DNA of 6,245 nt from assembly GCA_002478485.1 (NCBI GenBank), contig DLOL01000085.1:1-6245 (forward strand). Reading direction: 5' to 3'. Both the position numbers and the translations under genes were made by a program. This document shows positions 1 through 5,288 of the stretch, piece after piece. A model generated the notes under the pieces. It was not told where the DNA came from, did not search any database, and worked only from the letters and a program-made list of their open reading frames with translations. The DNA is from Eubacteriaceae bacterium UBA7485. GTDB lineage: Bacteria > Bacillota > Clostridia > Eubacteriales > Eubacteriaceae. The number at the start of each line of letters is the position of its first letter. Positions within the stretch are counted from its first letter, which is position 1.

Positions 1-22
1 GCTTTATTTTTGCTTCAAGATA

Positions 23-31
23 TGCTATACT
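23..31 (+). promoter_or_regulatory. Extended -10 promoter of veg
   Basis: TGC-TATACT is an extended -10 element (TGnTATAAT type). No good -35 hexamer sits 16-18 bp upstream, which is tolerated with a TGn extension. Transcription would start near 38, giving a leader of about 26 nt. The same element is mirrored at 364-372 on the minus strand. Confidence 0.65.
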
Positions 32-51
32 TATTTGTGTATCTTAAGAAT

Positions 52-58
52 GAGGTGA
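52..58 (+). promoter_or_regulatory. Ribosome binding site fixing the veg start
   Basis: GAGGTGA lies 5 nt before the ATG at 64. It sets the start there and not at an upstream in-frame codon that would add 18 hydrophobic, non-family residues. Confidence 0.8.
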
Positions 59-63
59 AATGT

Positions 64-351
64 ATGCAGAATCAGAGAGCTACCGTTGTGGATATCAAGC
101 ACGAGGTTTCAAAGCATGTAGGTGAAAAAGTGCGTCTCGAAGCGCATAAGAGCAAGAAAAAGCTCTACCAGAAGGTGGGGACGATCGAAGGGATTTATCC
201 GTGTATCTTCACGGTCAGCCTGGAAGAAAATAACCGCCCGAAGCAGAAGCTGTCTTTCTCTTACGCCGATGTTTTAACCAAAACGGTAAAAATTGATCTG
301 CTCGACGCTGACTCTGAAGGTGCTTTTGCATACATTTCACCTCATTCTTAA
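64..351 (+). CDS. veg: Veg family protein (biofilm-associated small protein)
   Basis: A 95-residue protein of the Veg family (DUF1021). In Bacillus subtilis Veg is abundant, cytoplasmic, and promotes biofilm formation by opposing the SinR repressor; I do not know its role here. Family features are the N-terminal VVDIKHEVSKHVGEKVRL segment (8-25), the basic HKSKKK stretch (28-33), GTIEGIYPCIFTV (39-51) and SFSYADVLTKTVKI (64-77). The length is close to the usual 80-95. The start at 64 is chosen from the GAGGTGA site; a longer frame from 10 has no such support. The odd point is the C-terminus: the last seven residues (AYISPHS) and the stop are encoded by the right arm of the inverted repeat, that is, by antisense of the gene's own leader. 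The native tail may therefore differ. Identity is solid, the 3' end is not. Confidence 0.88.
   Translation: MQNQRATVVDIKHEVSKHVGEKVRLEAHKSKKKLYQKVGTIEGIYPCIFTVSLEENNRPKQKLSFSYADVLTKTVKIDLLDADSEGAFAYISPHS
215..331 (-). other. Antisense 38-codon frame driven by the mirrored veg promoter
   Basis: The right repeat arm places an extended -10 (364-372), a GAGGTGA site (337-343) and an ATG (331-329) on the minus strand. The frame runs 38 codons antisense to veg and ends in TGA at 217-215. The peptide is basic (MQKHLQSQRRADQF...) and I recognise no family. It has initiation signals only because they are copied, so I treat it as a by-product of the repeat and not as a gene. Confidence 0.25.
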
Positions 352-394
352 GATACACAAATAAGTATAGCATATCTTGAAGCAAAAATAAAGC
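327..394 (-). repeat. Right arm of perfect 68-bp inverted repeat flanking veg
   Basis: This is the exact reverse complement of 1-68. It supplies the last seven codons and stop of veg. On the minus strand it carries a mirror copy of the veg promoter (extended -10 at 364-372), ribosome binding site (337-343) and ATG (331-329), pointing back into veg. Pairing stops at 326 against 69. Confidence 0.97.
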
Positions 395-403
395 ATTTTA
401 TCA

Positions 404-418
404 ACCGGACGGTCCGGT
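404..418. promoter_or_regulatory. 15-bp GC-rich palindrome, possible operator
   Basis: ACCGGAC-g-GTCCGGT is a perfect palindrome with one central base, in an otherwise AT-rich spacer between veg and the phosphatase gene. The single-base centre suits a dimeric DNA-binding protein. As RNA it would form a 6-bp stem with a 3-nt loop, but neither strand has a T-tract directly after it, so a terminator is unlikely. Confidence 0.4.
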
Positions 419-475
419 GTCAAGCTGAAAAAATATAGATCTTCATCAGAAAGGTGAAACGCTTTTCACATTCAA

Positions 476-1192
476 TTATTCTTTTTCAGGCGGGAATACC
501 TCGTACATCTGATCGCCGTATTTGACCGCATCGATGATGCGCATGGGGTGGTCAATGTAGAGCGCGTCCTTGTATTCTTTCACTTCAGGTCCTTCGAATC
601 CCCAGGCGCAAAGCGCGGGCCGCATGCCGGCGTTGCGGGCCGTTTCATAGTCAACGGACGAATCTCCGATATACAGGCACTCGCCGGGGTCAAGCCCCAT
701 CTTTTCCACACATTCAAGGGTCTGCTCGGGATCGGGCTTCCTTGACATCTCGCCGTGCATGCCACCAGTCACGGCAAAGTCAATGTCCGAGAAAAGCGCA
801 TCGGTGATCTCTTTCACAAACCTGTCCGCCTTGTTCGAGCATACCGCAAACGGCACGCCGTGACGGTTTAAGTATCCAAGCACATAGGGGATATCCTTGT
901 AAGGCTTTGTCTTGTTCAGCTTTCGTCTTTCATATTCCTGCATCATCCTCCCGTATGCTTCGTCAACGATTCCGTCGATCTGCCGAAGTTTTCTCGGGAG
1001 CGCGAAACGGACCAGATTCTTGATGCCTTTTCCAACCAGCTGTTTCCCTTCCGCATAGGTCTTTGGCGGCAGATCGTAGTAATCGAGCACGATATTGAGC
1101 GCATCGGTGAGATCTTCAATTGAGTTGATCAGTGTGCCGTCCAGATCAAAGACGACGCCCTTGTACGCAGGGCCTACAGGCATTGTTTTCAT
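476..1192 (-). CDS. HAD-superfamily phosphatase, phosphoglycolate phosphatase-like
   Basis: A 238-residue cytoplasmic phosphohydrolase of the Gph/PGMB-like branch of the HAD superfamily. All four catalytic motifs are present: motif I FDLDGT (15-20, nucleophile Asp16 and acid/base Asp18), motif II CSNK (118-121), motif III with Lys152 in SRKPDP, and motif IV GDSSVD (176-181) for Mg2+ binding. Residues of about 25-95 form a helical C1-type cap, as in phosphoglycolate phosphatase. Such enzymes dephosphorylate small phosphorylated metabolites, and the substrate cannot be read from sequence. The start is the ATG at 1192, preceded by a GGGGGTG site at 1203-1197; a second in-frame ATG three codons later is possible. 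It is transcribed alone, away from the repeat-protein gene, from a -10 at 1237-1242. No convincing terminator follows it. Confidence 0.9.
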   Translation of the reverse strand: MKTMPVGPAYKGVVFDLDGTLINSIEDLTDALNIVLDYYDLPPKTYAEGKQLVGKGIKNLVRFALPRKLRQIDGIVDEAYGRMMQEYERRKLNKTKPYKDIPYVLGYLNRHGVPFAVCSNKADRFVKEITDALFSDIDFAVTGGMHGEMSRKPDPEQTLECVEKMGLDPGECLYIGDSSVDYETARNAGMRPALCAWGFEGPEVKEYKDALYIDHPMRIIDAVKYGDQMYEVFPPEKE

Positions 1193-1236
1193 GAAGCACC
1201 CCCAGTTTCCATTTTGGCTGTATTCTTGCTATCCTT

Positions 1237-1242
1237 ATTATA
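1237..1242 (-). promoter_or_regulatory. -10 box of the HAD phosphatase promoter
   Basis: A perfect TATAAT on the minus strand, 44 nt upstream of the ATG. The -35 is weak; TCTTCA at 1264-1259 with a 16-bp spacer is the best candidate. That position overlaps the -35 of the opposing SigB-like promoter, so the two could compete. Confidence 0.55.
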
Positions 1243-1255
1243 TCCGATTCTCTTT

Positions 1256-1279
1256 GTTTGAAGACCGCTTTTCGGGTAT
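1256..1279 (+). promoter_or_regulatory. SigB-like promoter for the 11-mer repeat protein
   Basis: GTTTGA (1256-1261), 12 bp, then GGGTAT (1274-1279) closely matches the Bacillus general-stress SigB pattern GTTTAA-N12-14-GGGTAT. It would give a leader of about 105 nt ahead of the gene at 1392. A weaker SigA-like alternative is TTTAAA-N18-TTAAAT at 1316-1345. Whether this organism has SigB is not visible here. Confidence 0.5.
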
Positions 1280-1326
1280 CAATAGAACAGGCAAGGTTGG
1301 TAGCCTTCCCTCTCTTTTAAAAAGTG

Positions 1327-1372
1327 TAGGGGTACAGGGTTAAATAGGCCTGCTAAAAAAGGAAAACCCCTA
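1327..1372 (+). other. Inverted repeat in the leader of the repeat-protein gene
   Basis: TAGGGGT (1327-1333) and ACCCCTA (1366-1372) are perfect 7-bp complements separated by 32 nt. The second arm ends two bases before the AAAGGAGG ribosome binding site. It could shape translation initiation, but the loop is large and unassigned. Confidence 0.3.
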
Positions 1373-1391
1373 ACAAAGGAGGAATGGAAAA

Positions 1392-1709
1392 ATGAGTTTC
1401 ATGGATAAACTGAAAGAATTTGGTGACGACATCAAAGAAGGTGCCGATAAATTAGGCGATGAAATTAAAGACGGCTTTGATGATGTAAAAGATAAGGCTG
1501 AAGATTTCGGCGACGACGTCAAAGAAAAAGCTGGTCAGGCCGGAGACGCAATCAAAGATAAATTTGATAATGCGAAAGATGATGTTCAGAAGGGCGCTGA
1601 CGAAGCGAAGGAAAAGCTCGATGCTGAAAAGCAGGCTGCTGACCAGAAGGCTGATGAACTGAAAGCGGATGCTGAACAGAAAGTGGACGAAGTCAAGCAG
1701 GATCTTTAA
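1392..1709 (+). CDS. Small charged 11-mer repeat protein (LEA/apolipoprotein-like)
   Basis: A 105-residue protein with no signal peptide and no membrane segment. From residue 7 to 105 it divides without gaps into nine 11-residue units (LKEFGDDIKEG, ADKLGDEIKDG, FDDVKDKAEDF ... EQKVDEVKQDL). Position 4 is always hydrophobic (F, L, V, V, I, V, L, A, V), position 8 or 7 usually so, and position 11 is often Ala. I count 35 Asp/Glu, 20 Lys and no Arg, His, Cys, Trp, Tyr, Thr or Pro. An 11-residue period is typical of group 3 LEA proteins, apolipoproteins and synuclein, which are disordered in solution and helical on membranes or on drying. A stress-protection or membrane-surface role is inferred. 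The start is firm: AAAGGAGG at 1375-1382, 9 nt before the ATG. It has its own SigB-like promoter and terminator. I do not recognise a named family; resemblance to YtxH/CsbD-type stress proteins is only in composition. Confidence 0.85.
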   Translation: MSFMDKLKEFGDDIKEGADKLGDEIKDGFDDVKDKAEDFGDDVKEKAGQAGDAIKDKFDNAKDDVQKGADEAKEKLDAEKQAADQKADELKADAEQKVDEVKQDL

Positions 1710-1735
1710 TCGACAGCCGAATAGGAATGAAAAGA

Positions 1736-1768
1736 AAAAGACACGCTGAGTAAACGTGTCTTTTTTTA
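1736..1768 (+). terminator. Bidirectional intrinsic terminator
   Basis: AAAAAGACACG (1736-1746), a 9-nt loop, then CGTGTCTTTTTTT (1756-1768). The stem is 11 bp including the A/T pairs and ends in seven T. The A-run on the left gives TTTTTCTTTT after the same stem on the minus strand, so it can also stop the convergent five-gene operon. Confidence 0.9.
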
Positions 1769-1770
1769 TA

Positions 1771-1810
1771 GGGCGGATGCTCCGGTTTTGAACCGGAGGC
1801 GTCCGCCCTT
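1771..1810. other. Long GC-rich hairpin between convergent genes
   Basis: AGGGCGGA (1771-1778) pairs with TCCGCCCT (1803-1810) and CTCCGGTT (1781-1788) with AACCGGAG (1792-1799). The loop is 3 nt and the only irregularity is TG opposite GCG. The stem has about 18 pairs. Neither strand has a T-tract directly after it. On the minus strand it comes just before the terminator at 1768-1736, so it may be an mRNA 3' stabiliser or a helper in termination. Confidence 0.75.
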
Positions 1811-1842
1811 TAATTTATGCGATTCTGAAAACGCGGTCGGCT

Positions 1843-2706
1843 TTAATCGTCCGATGTTCCCCGCCACCCCGCGATATCGTCGTCCTGGAATTTGTAATCG
1901 AGTTTTTTTCCATACGCTTTTTCGTAGGCCGCTGTCTTCAGGTCATAATCTTTTTTCATCATCTCAATACTGTTTTGCCTTGCGCTCTTCTCGGGATCCG
2001 GATAAATGGGCGGAAGCACATGCACCACATAGCGCGTCTTCATAAACTGATCGGTTTCAGCTTCATCCATGTCGCGGATTTCGACGAAAAGCGGAAGAAC
2101 CGGAACATGGTTTTCCGCGGCGAACCCGTAGGCGCCCCTCTTCGGGGGTCTTGGCTTTCTGTAGTTAAACCACATCTCCTGTTCCGGATAAATCAGGACC
2201 GGATGCCCCTTTCTCAGTTTGTCCGAGAGAAGCTTCTTAAACGGTCCGAGCATGTACGCGCGGCTTGATCCGACCGGAATGATGTCGCAATAGCGCATCA
2301 GGTATCCGACCCATCCGCCCATGGCAAGGTTGGTCGCCTGGCTGATCATGTAAAGCCGCTTCTTGCCGCCCTTTCTCAGGGCGCTTCGAACCGCTGTGTT
2401 GTCGATGGGGTTGAAGTGATTGCTGGTGACGACGACGCCTTCAAGCCCCTGCATGTTCTCAAGCCCTGTAAACTGGGTGTCTTTATTCAAAACCCTGTCC
2501 CCGACATCCAGAATCAGTCTCGCAATAAGTTTTTTCACCCAGTAGGAGAGCTTGTTCTGGTTTTCAAGGTAGGTGTTGACACACTGGTGAAGCGTCTCAT
2601 CCGTGATATTCGGATCATCCACTTCAACTTTTTCGTTCAGTTTCCCCGTATTTGCGTTTTTTTCAATATTGGCGATGACCTGGTCTTTGTGTCCTCCAAT
2701 AATCAT
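1843..2706 (-). CDS. PlsC-like acyltransferase (LPLAT family), last gene of operon
   Basis: A 287-residue protein of the lysophospholipid/glycerophospholipid acyltransferase superfamily, which moves acyl chains from acyl-CoA or acyl-ACP to a hydroxyl on a lipid or sugar at the inner membrane face. The catalytic HX4D motif is intact in SNHFNPIDN (His97, Asp102). A second conserved block, LIYPEQEMW (171-179), matches the PEG-type substrate motif, and PKRGAYGFA (188-196) and VPVLPLFVEI follow. The N-terminal 50 residues are a hydrophilic extension not typical of minimal PlsC. Its ATG overlaps the upstream glycosyltransferase stop as ATGA. The GGAGG at 2723-2719 is 12 nt away, long for direct initiation, so translational coupling is likely. 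The context points to acylation of the product of the two neighbouring GT8 enzymes; ordinary 1-acylglycerol-3-phosphate acyltransferase activity cannot be excluded. The C-terminal 60 residues are charged and unassigned. Confidence 0.85.
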   Translation of the reverse strand: MIIGGHKDQVIANIEKNANTGKLNEKVEVDDPNITDETLHQCVNTYLENQNKLSYWVKKLIARLILDVGDRVLNKDTQFTGLENMQGLEGVVVTSNHFNPIDNTAVRSALRKGGKKRLYMISQATNLAMGGWVGYLMRYCDIIPVGSSRAYMLGPFKKLLSDKLRKGHPVLIYPEQEMWFNYRKPRPPKRGAYGFAAENHVPVLPLFVEIRDMDEAETDQFMKTRYVVHVLPPIYPDPEKSARQNSIEMMKKDYDLKTAAYEKAYGKKLDYKFQDDDIAGWRGTSDD

Positions 2707-3680
2707 GCGCGAATGGGGCCTCCGTTTTCATAAACTTTTTTAAAGGTCACTTCCTGGCTGGGGACCGCGTCGGCCTTTTCCACCAGGTAGTTAAAGCTCT
2801 TCTGATCGCTCTTGATCTGTTCTTCCGGATAATTGTCGCGGTGATTTAAGAGCCATTCGTAGTACGGCGTCTGTTTTGCGTATTTCCAGAAATAATCCTC
2901 ATACATGATGTTCGGGTAGCACCATGGTTTGTCGAAGAGATTGTAGTGGATGAGCGACGGGTTCTCAACCGGCGGCTTGTCGTCGTTCGGCATGGCGTCC
3001 CAGATTTCATCAAGAAATAAAATCTTGTCCATGCACATCGCGTTGATGTAATCCTGGTCCGGCGCGATGCAGTCAAAATGATAGGTGTTGAGAAGCTTTA
3101 AGAACTTCTTGCTGAAATCAAGATCCCGCATCTTTTTCATGTTCATCAGGAGCACGCCGGAGTTGATGTACTTGTAGCGGCTGGTCCCGATCGCGTTTTC
3201 CATGTAATTGGCAAGTTCGGGCACATCGCAGACGGAATGATCCGGGCAGGCGCCGATAATGTTGTCCTCTAAGTCGAGATTGTACATCTTTGAGATATCT
3301 CCGGGAACGACAATATCCGAGTCGATGTAAATCCCTTTATCATATTCCGGGAACATGTCCGCAAGGAAAATGCGAAAATAGATCGTCATCGTGAAATAAT
3401 CGCACCGGAGAAGGTTTTCTTCCCGGTCGGTGATCTCATTCATAAACGACATCATATTTTCCATTTTCTTAAATGACAGATGAAACCCTTCTTCTGCCAT
3501 ATCGCTAAGAATCTTCTGATTCTCTTCACTGAGATCTTCATGGATGATGTGAATATTGTATTCGTAGTCTCTTGATGCATTGGCAATCAAAGATTTCAGC
3601 GCTACTCCTAAATACGGAGCATAAGAATCATCAATCGTGAAAAAAATCGGAATTACTTCTTTAGCTTTTGTTTGGTTCAT
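2703..3680 (-). CDS. GT8-family glycosyltransferase, second of tandem pair
   Basis: A 325-residue cytoplasmic retaining glycosyltransferase of family GT8 (GT-A fold; LgtC, GspA and glycogenin relatives), using a UDP-sugar and a divalent metal. In order: the N-terminal nucleotide-binding strand PIFFTIDDSYAPYLGVALKSL (11-31), YFRIFLADMFP (101-111), metal-binding DSD (120-122) in GIYIDSDIVV, INSGVLLMN (172-180), the acceptor/catalytic region APDQDYIN (206-213), and IHYN...DKPW (244-253), whose His completes the metal site. The start is set at 3680: TAAGGAT (3693-3687) lies 6 nt before it in the 13-nt gap after the upstream gene. A longer frame from 3752 would overlap that gene by 59 nt with non-family sequence. 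Sugar and acceptor are unknown. Position between a GT8 and an acyltransferase suggests glycolipid assembly. The stop overlaps the next gene (ATGA). Confidence 0.92.
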   Translation of the reverse strand: MNQTKAKEVIPIFFTIDDSYAPYLGVALKSLIANASRDYEYNIHIIHEDLSEENQKILSDMAEEGFHLSFKKMENMMSFMNEITDREENLLRCDYFTMTIYFRIFLADMFPEYDKGIYIDSDIVVPGDISKMYNLDLEDNIIGACPDHSVCDVPELANYMENAIGTSRYKYINSGVLLMNMKKMRDLDFSKKFLKLLNTYHFDCIAPDQDYINAMCMDKILFLDEIWDAMPNDDKPPVENPSLIHYNLFDKPWCYPNIMYEDYFWKYAKQTPYYEWLLNHRDNYPEEQIKSDQKSFNYLVEKADAVPSQEVTFKKVYENGGPIRA

Positions 3681-3686
3681 ACTTAT

Positions 3687-3693
3687 ATCCTTA
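3687..3693 (-). promoter_or_regulatory. Ribosome binding site of the second GT8 gene
   Basis: TAAGGAT on the minus strand fills half of the 13-nt gap between the two glycosyltransferase genes, 6 nt ahead of the ATG at 3680. It decides this start over the upstream in-frame codon at 3752. Confidence 0.75.
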
Positions 3694-4527
3694 CTATAGT
3701 GTGGGTTGGAACTGTGTTCGAATCTCTTCGTACTGATTGAGCACGGTGTCATACTCGTGAAGGTTTAAGACCTCATGCATCCGGTCCACATCCCATGGCT
3801 TGACGGTGAGGGTATGCACCCACGGGAAGAAGCGGAAGCTTGTGGTAAAGTGCTGAAAGACCGTGTTGTCTTTCAGGCGCCGCTGCTCGTTAAAGCGTCT
3901 CGGCGCAATTCTCTTGCTGACGGCCAGCTTGTTGATGGCGGACTGGTCGGGCATAAACATTTCTGTATCCCGGCACATGTCTCTGCATTTTTGAAAAAGC
4001 CCTGTTTTTTTGATTTCCTTCATGTTCAGAAGCAGGACTCCGGAATTCAGATAATCCCGATTCCTTAGCTTTTTCCTGAAAAACCATGATCCGTAATAAT
4101 CAAGGGTTCCGACTAATTCGCATCCATCCAGGTTCTGGTGGTAATAATCCGAACAATCCTGTCTGCAGATCACATCATTATCAAGATAAAGAAGCCGGTC
4201 GGGGATGTCTTTGACTTTGTCGGCATAGAGCCGAAGCATGCATCCCGGTGTAAAGCGGGTCTGCATATTGGCTTTCGGAAGCTCGCGGATAAATTCTTCG
4301 GTCAGATCGTAAGTCTTCACGGTGTTTTTTTCATCCGCTTTTTTGAGTACTTCTTCAAAAACCGCTGTGTCCTGTTCCGTTAATTTTTTATAGTGCTTTC
4401 CCTGATTTTCAAGATCCAGCGTGAGCAGATAAACATGAAGCGGTTCATGCACTTTTTCAATGAGAGAGAGAATCGAAATGAGCACGCCATCGCGGATATT
4501 TCTGTCTCCACAATATAAAATGTTCAT
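3694..4527 (-). CDS. GT8-family glycosyltransferase, first of tandem pair
   Basis: A 277-residue GT8 glycosyltransferase, shorter than its neighbour. Visible motifs: N-terminal MNILYCGDRNIRDGVLISILSL (first 22 residues; nucleotide-binding start), MLRLYAD (97-103), metal-binding DND (116-118) in LLYLDNDVI, YLNSGVLLLN (159-168), MPDQSAIN (192-199), and QHF with His226 followed by VKPW (242-245). These are the complete GT8 set, so it should be active. The ATG at 4527 is preferred: AAGGAG at 4541-4536 is 8 nt upstream, whereas the in-frame GTG at 4536 would sit on that site. The ribosome binding site is inside the last codons of the acyltransferase gene, so the genes are tightly packed. It differs enough from the downstream GT8 to suggest a different sugar or acceptor, for example two successive additions. 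The substrate is not readable. Confidence 0.92.
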   Translation of the reverse strand: MNILYCGDRNIRDGVLISILSLIEKVHEPLHVYLLTLDLENQGKHYKKLTEQDTAVFEEVLKKADEKNTVKTYDLTEEFIRELPKANMQTRFTPGCMLRLYADKVKDIPDRLLYLDNDVICRQDCSDYYHQNLDGCELVGTLDYYGSWFFRKKLRNRDYLNSGVLLLNMKEIKKTGLFQKCRDMCRDTEMFMPDQSAINKLAVSKRIAPRRFNEQRRLKDNTVFQHFTTSFRFFPWVHTLTVKPWDVDRMHEVLNLHEYDTVLNQYEEIRTQFQPTL

Positions 4528-4532
4528 ACTTT

Positions 4533-5288
4533 TCACTCCTTTTTATACAGCACGTAATCATATGTGCTGGCAAGGCTGCGTTTTTCCATCTGGTCAAACG
4601 CCTGGTCCCGGAGTTTTTTTCGACGCGCCTTTTTTCTCAGCGATTCATCCGGAAGAAACGGACCGTCCACATAAGCGGTCAGCTTCGGTTTTCTTCCGAA
4701 CGCCCTCTTCTGATACGTGCTGGTCATGGTATAGACCGGCGCGTTGAAATCAGCCGGAAACCCGAATGCGTCATCGGAAAACGGTCTGATCCCGGTGTAG
4801 TAAGGCCAGACATGCGCCTCCGGATAGACAATGATGACATGTCCCTGAGAGAGGCGCTTTTCAATGGCGGCCACAAAATCTCTCATCTGGGACAGATTTC
4901 CCGGTATAGGCAAAATACCGATCAACGGAAGGAACCTTCCCAAGACAGGCACCTTCAGGTTGACGGGATTTGCGATGGTGTAGATGCGGCGCCTGCCCAC
5001 AGCAAGCGCGGGAAGAAACACGTCTCCAAGCGGCTGTGTGTGGTTTGCGTAGAGGAAGCATCCCCGCCTTTCGCTTTTAAGCCCCTGATTGTTTTTTACC
5101 CTCGCACGCAAGGATGCGCGCAAATATAAAGCTCCTCCCAGTTTAAATAAGGGGTAGAGCATATCCGAGGCGAGATTCCACCCTTTATCCTCGTGAACAA
5201 AGACGTAATCTTTTGGGAGCTCGGCTGAATTGTCTTTCAGGCTGACGACATCATCTTCATAAGTTCGATAGGTGATTGTTTTCTTCAT
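4533..5288 (-). CDS. PlsC-like acyltransferase (LPLAT family) with unusual HX5D
   Basis: A 251-residue protein with the layout of the PlsC/LPLAT acyltransferases. A moderately hydrophobic segment (40-60) probably seats it on the inner membrane. Then come ANHTQPLGD (81-89), RRIYTIANPVNLKVPVLGRFLPLIGILPIPG (99-130, ending in the family G-x-LPI-x-G-like block) and IIVYPEAHVWPYYTGIRPF (152-170, the PE-containing substrate block). The catalytic motif reads His83-X5-Asp89 and not the usual HX4D; see findings. The acceptor could be a lysophospholipid or the sugar headgroup made by the GT8 enzymes. The ATG at 5288 overlaps the TetR stop as ATGA, and its own stop is 5 nt before the GT8 start codon. 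It is only distantly like the second acyltransferase of the operon, so the two are not a recent duplication. Confidence 0.84.
   Translation of the reverse strand: MKKTITYRTYEDDVVSLKDNSAELPKDYVFVHEDKGWNLASDMLYPLFKLGGALYLRASLRARVKNNQGLKSERRGCFLYANHTQPLGDVFLPALAVGRRRIYTIANPVNLKVPVLGRFLPLIGILPIPGNLSQMRDFVAAIEKRLSQGHVIIVYPEAHVWPYYTGIRPFSDDAFGFPADFNAPVYTMTSTYQKRAFGRKPKLTAYVDGPFLPDESLRKKARRKKLRDQAFDQMEKRSLASTYDYVLYKKE
4536..4541 (-). promoter_or_regulatory. Ribosome binding site inside upstream gene, sets GT8 start
   Basis: AAGGAG on the minus strand coincides with the last codons (AAG GAG TGA) of the acyltransferase gene. Spacing to the ATG at 4527 is 8 nt, which rules out the GTG at 4536 as the main start. 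Confidence 0.8.

Larger units (their letters stand above)
1..68 (+). repeat. Left arm of perfect 68-bp inverted repeat flanking veg
   Basis: Bases 1-68 are the exact reverse complement of 327-394, with no mismatch over 68 bp. The arm carries the veg promoter (extended -10 at 23-31), the ribosome binding site (52-58) and the ATG plus two bases of the next codon (64-68). It starts at the first base of the window, so the repeat may continue further left. The innermost four bases are TGCA, which is itself palindromic, so the switch point has microhomology. Confidence 0.97.

Noticed and set aside
10..63. Longer Veg start adding 18 residues
   Set aside because: The added sequence is leader and promoter DNA, is hydrophobic and unlike the family, and the GAGGTGA site points to the ATG at 64.
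1..394. Insertion sequence or MITE around veg
   Set aside because: The repeat arms are veg's own control region, the core is a conserved housekeeping-type gene, and no transposase is present. Target-site duplication cannot be tested because the left flank is missing.
454..469. GTGAAA-cgct-TTTCAC as a terminator of the phosphatase or veg
   Set aside because: The stem is only 6 AT-rich pairs and no proper T-tract follows on either strand.
548..745. Plus-strand frame opposite the HAD gene, and similar frames opposite the operon genes
   Set aside because: They are shadows of well-supported minus-strand genes, without ribosome binding sites or family features.
3681..3752. 24-residue N-terminal extension of the second GT8
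   Set aside because: It overlaps the upstream GT8 gene by 59 nt and lacks GT8 sequence, while TAAGGAT precedes the ATG at 3680.
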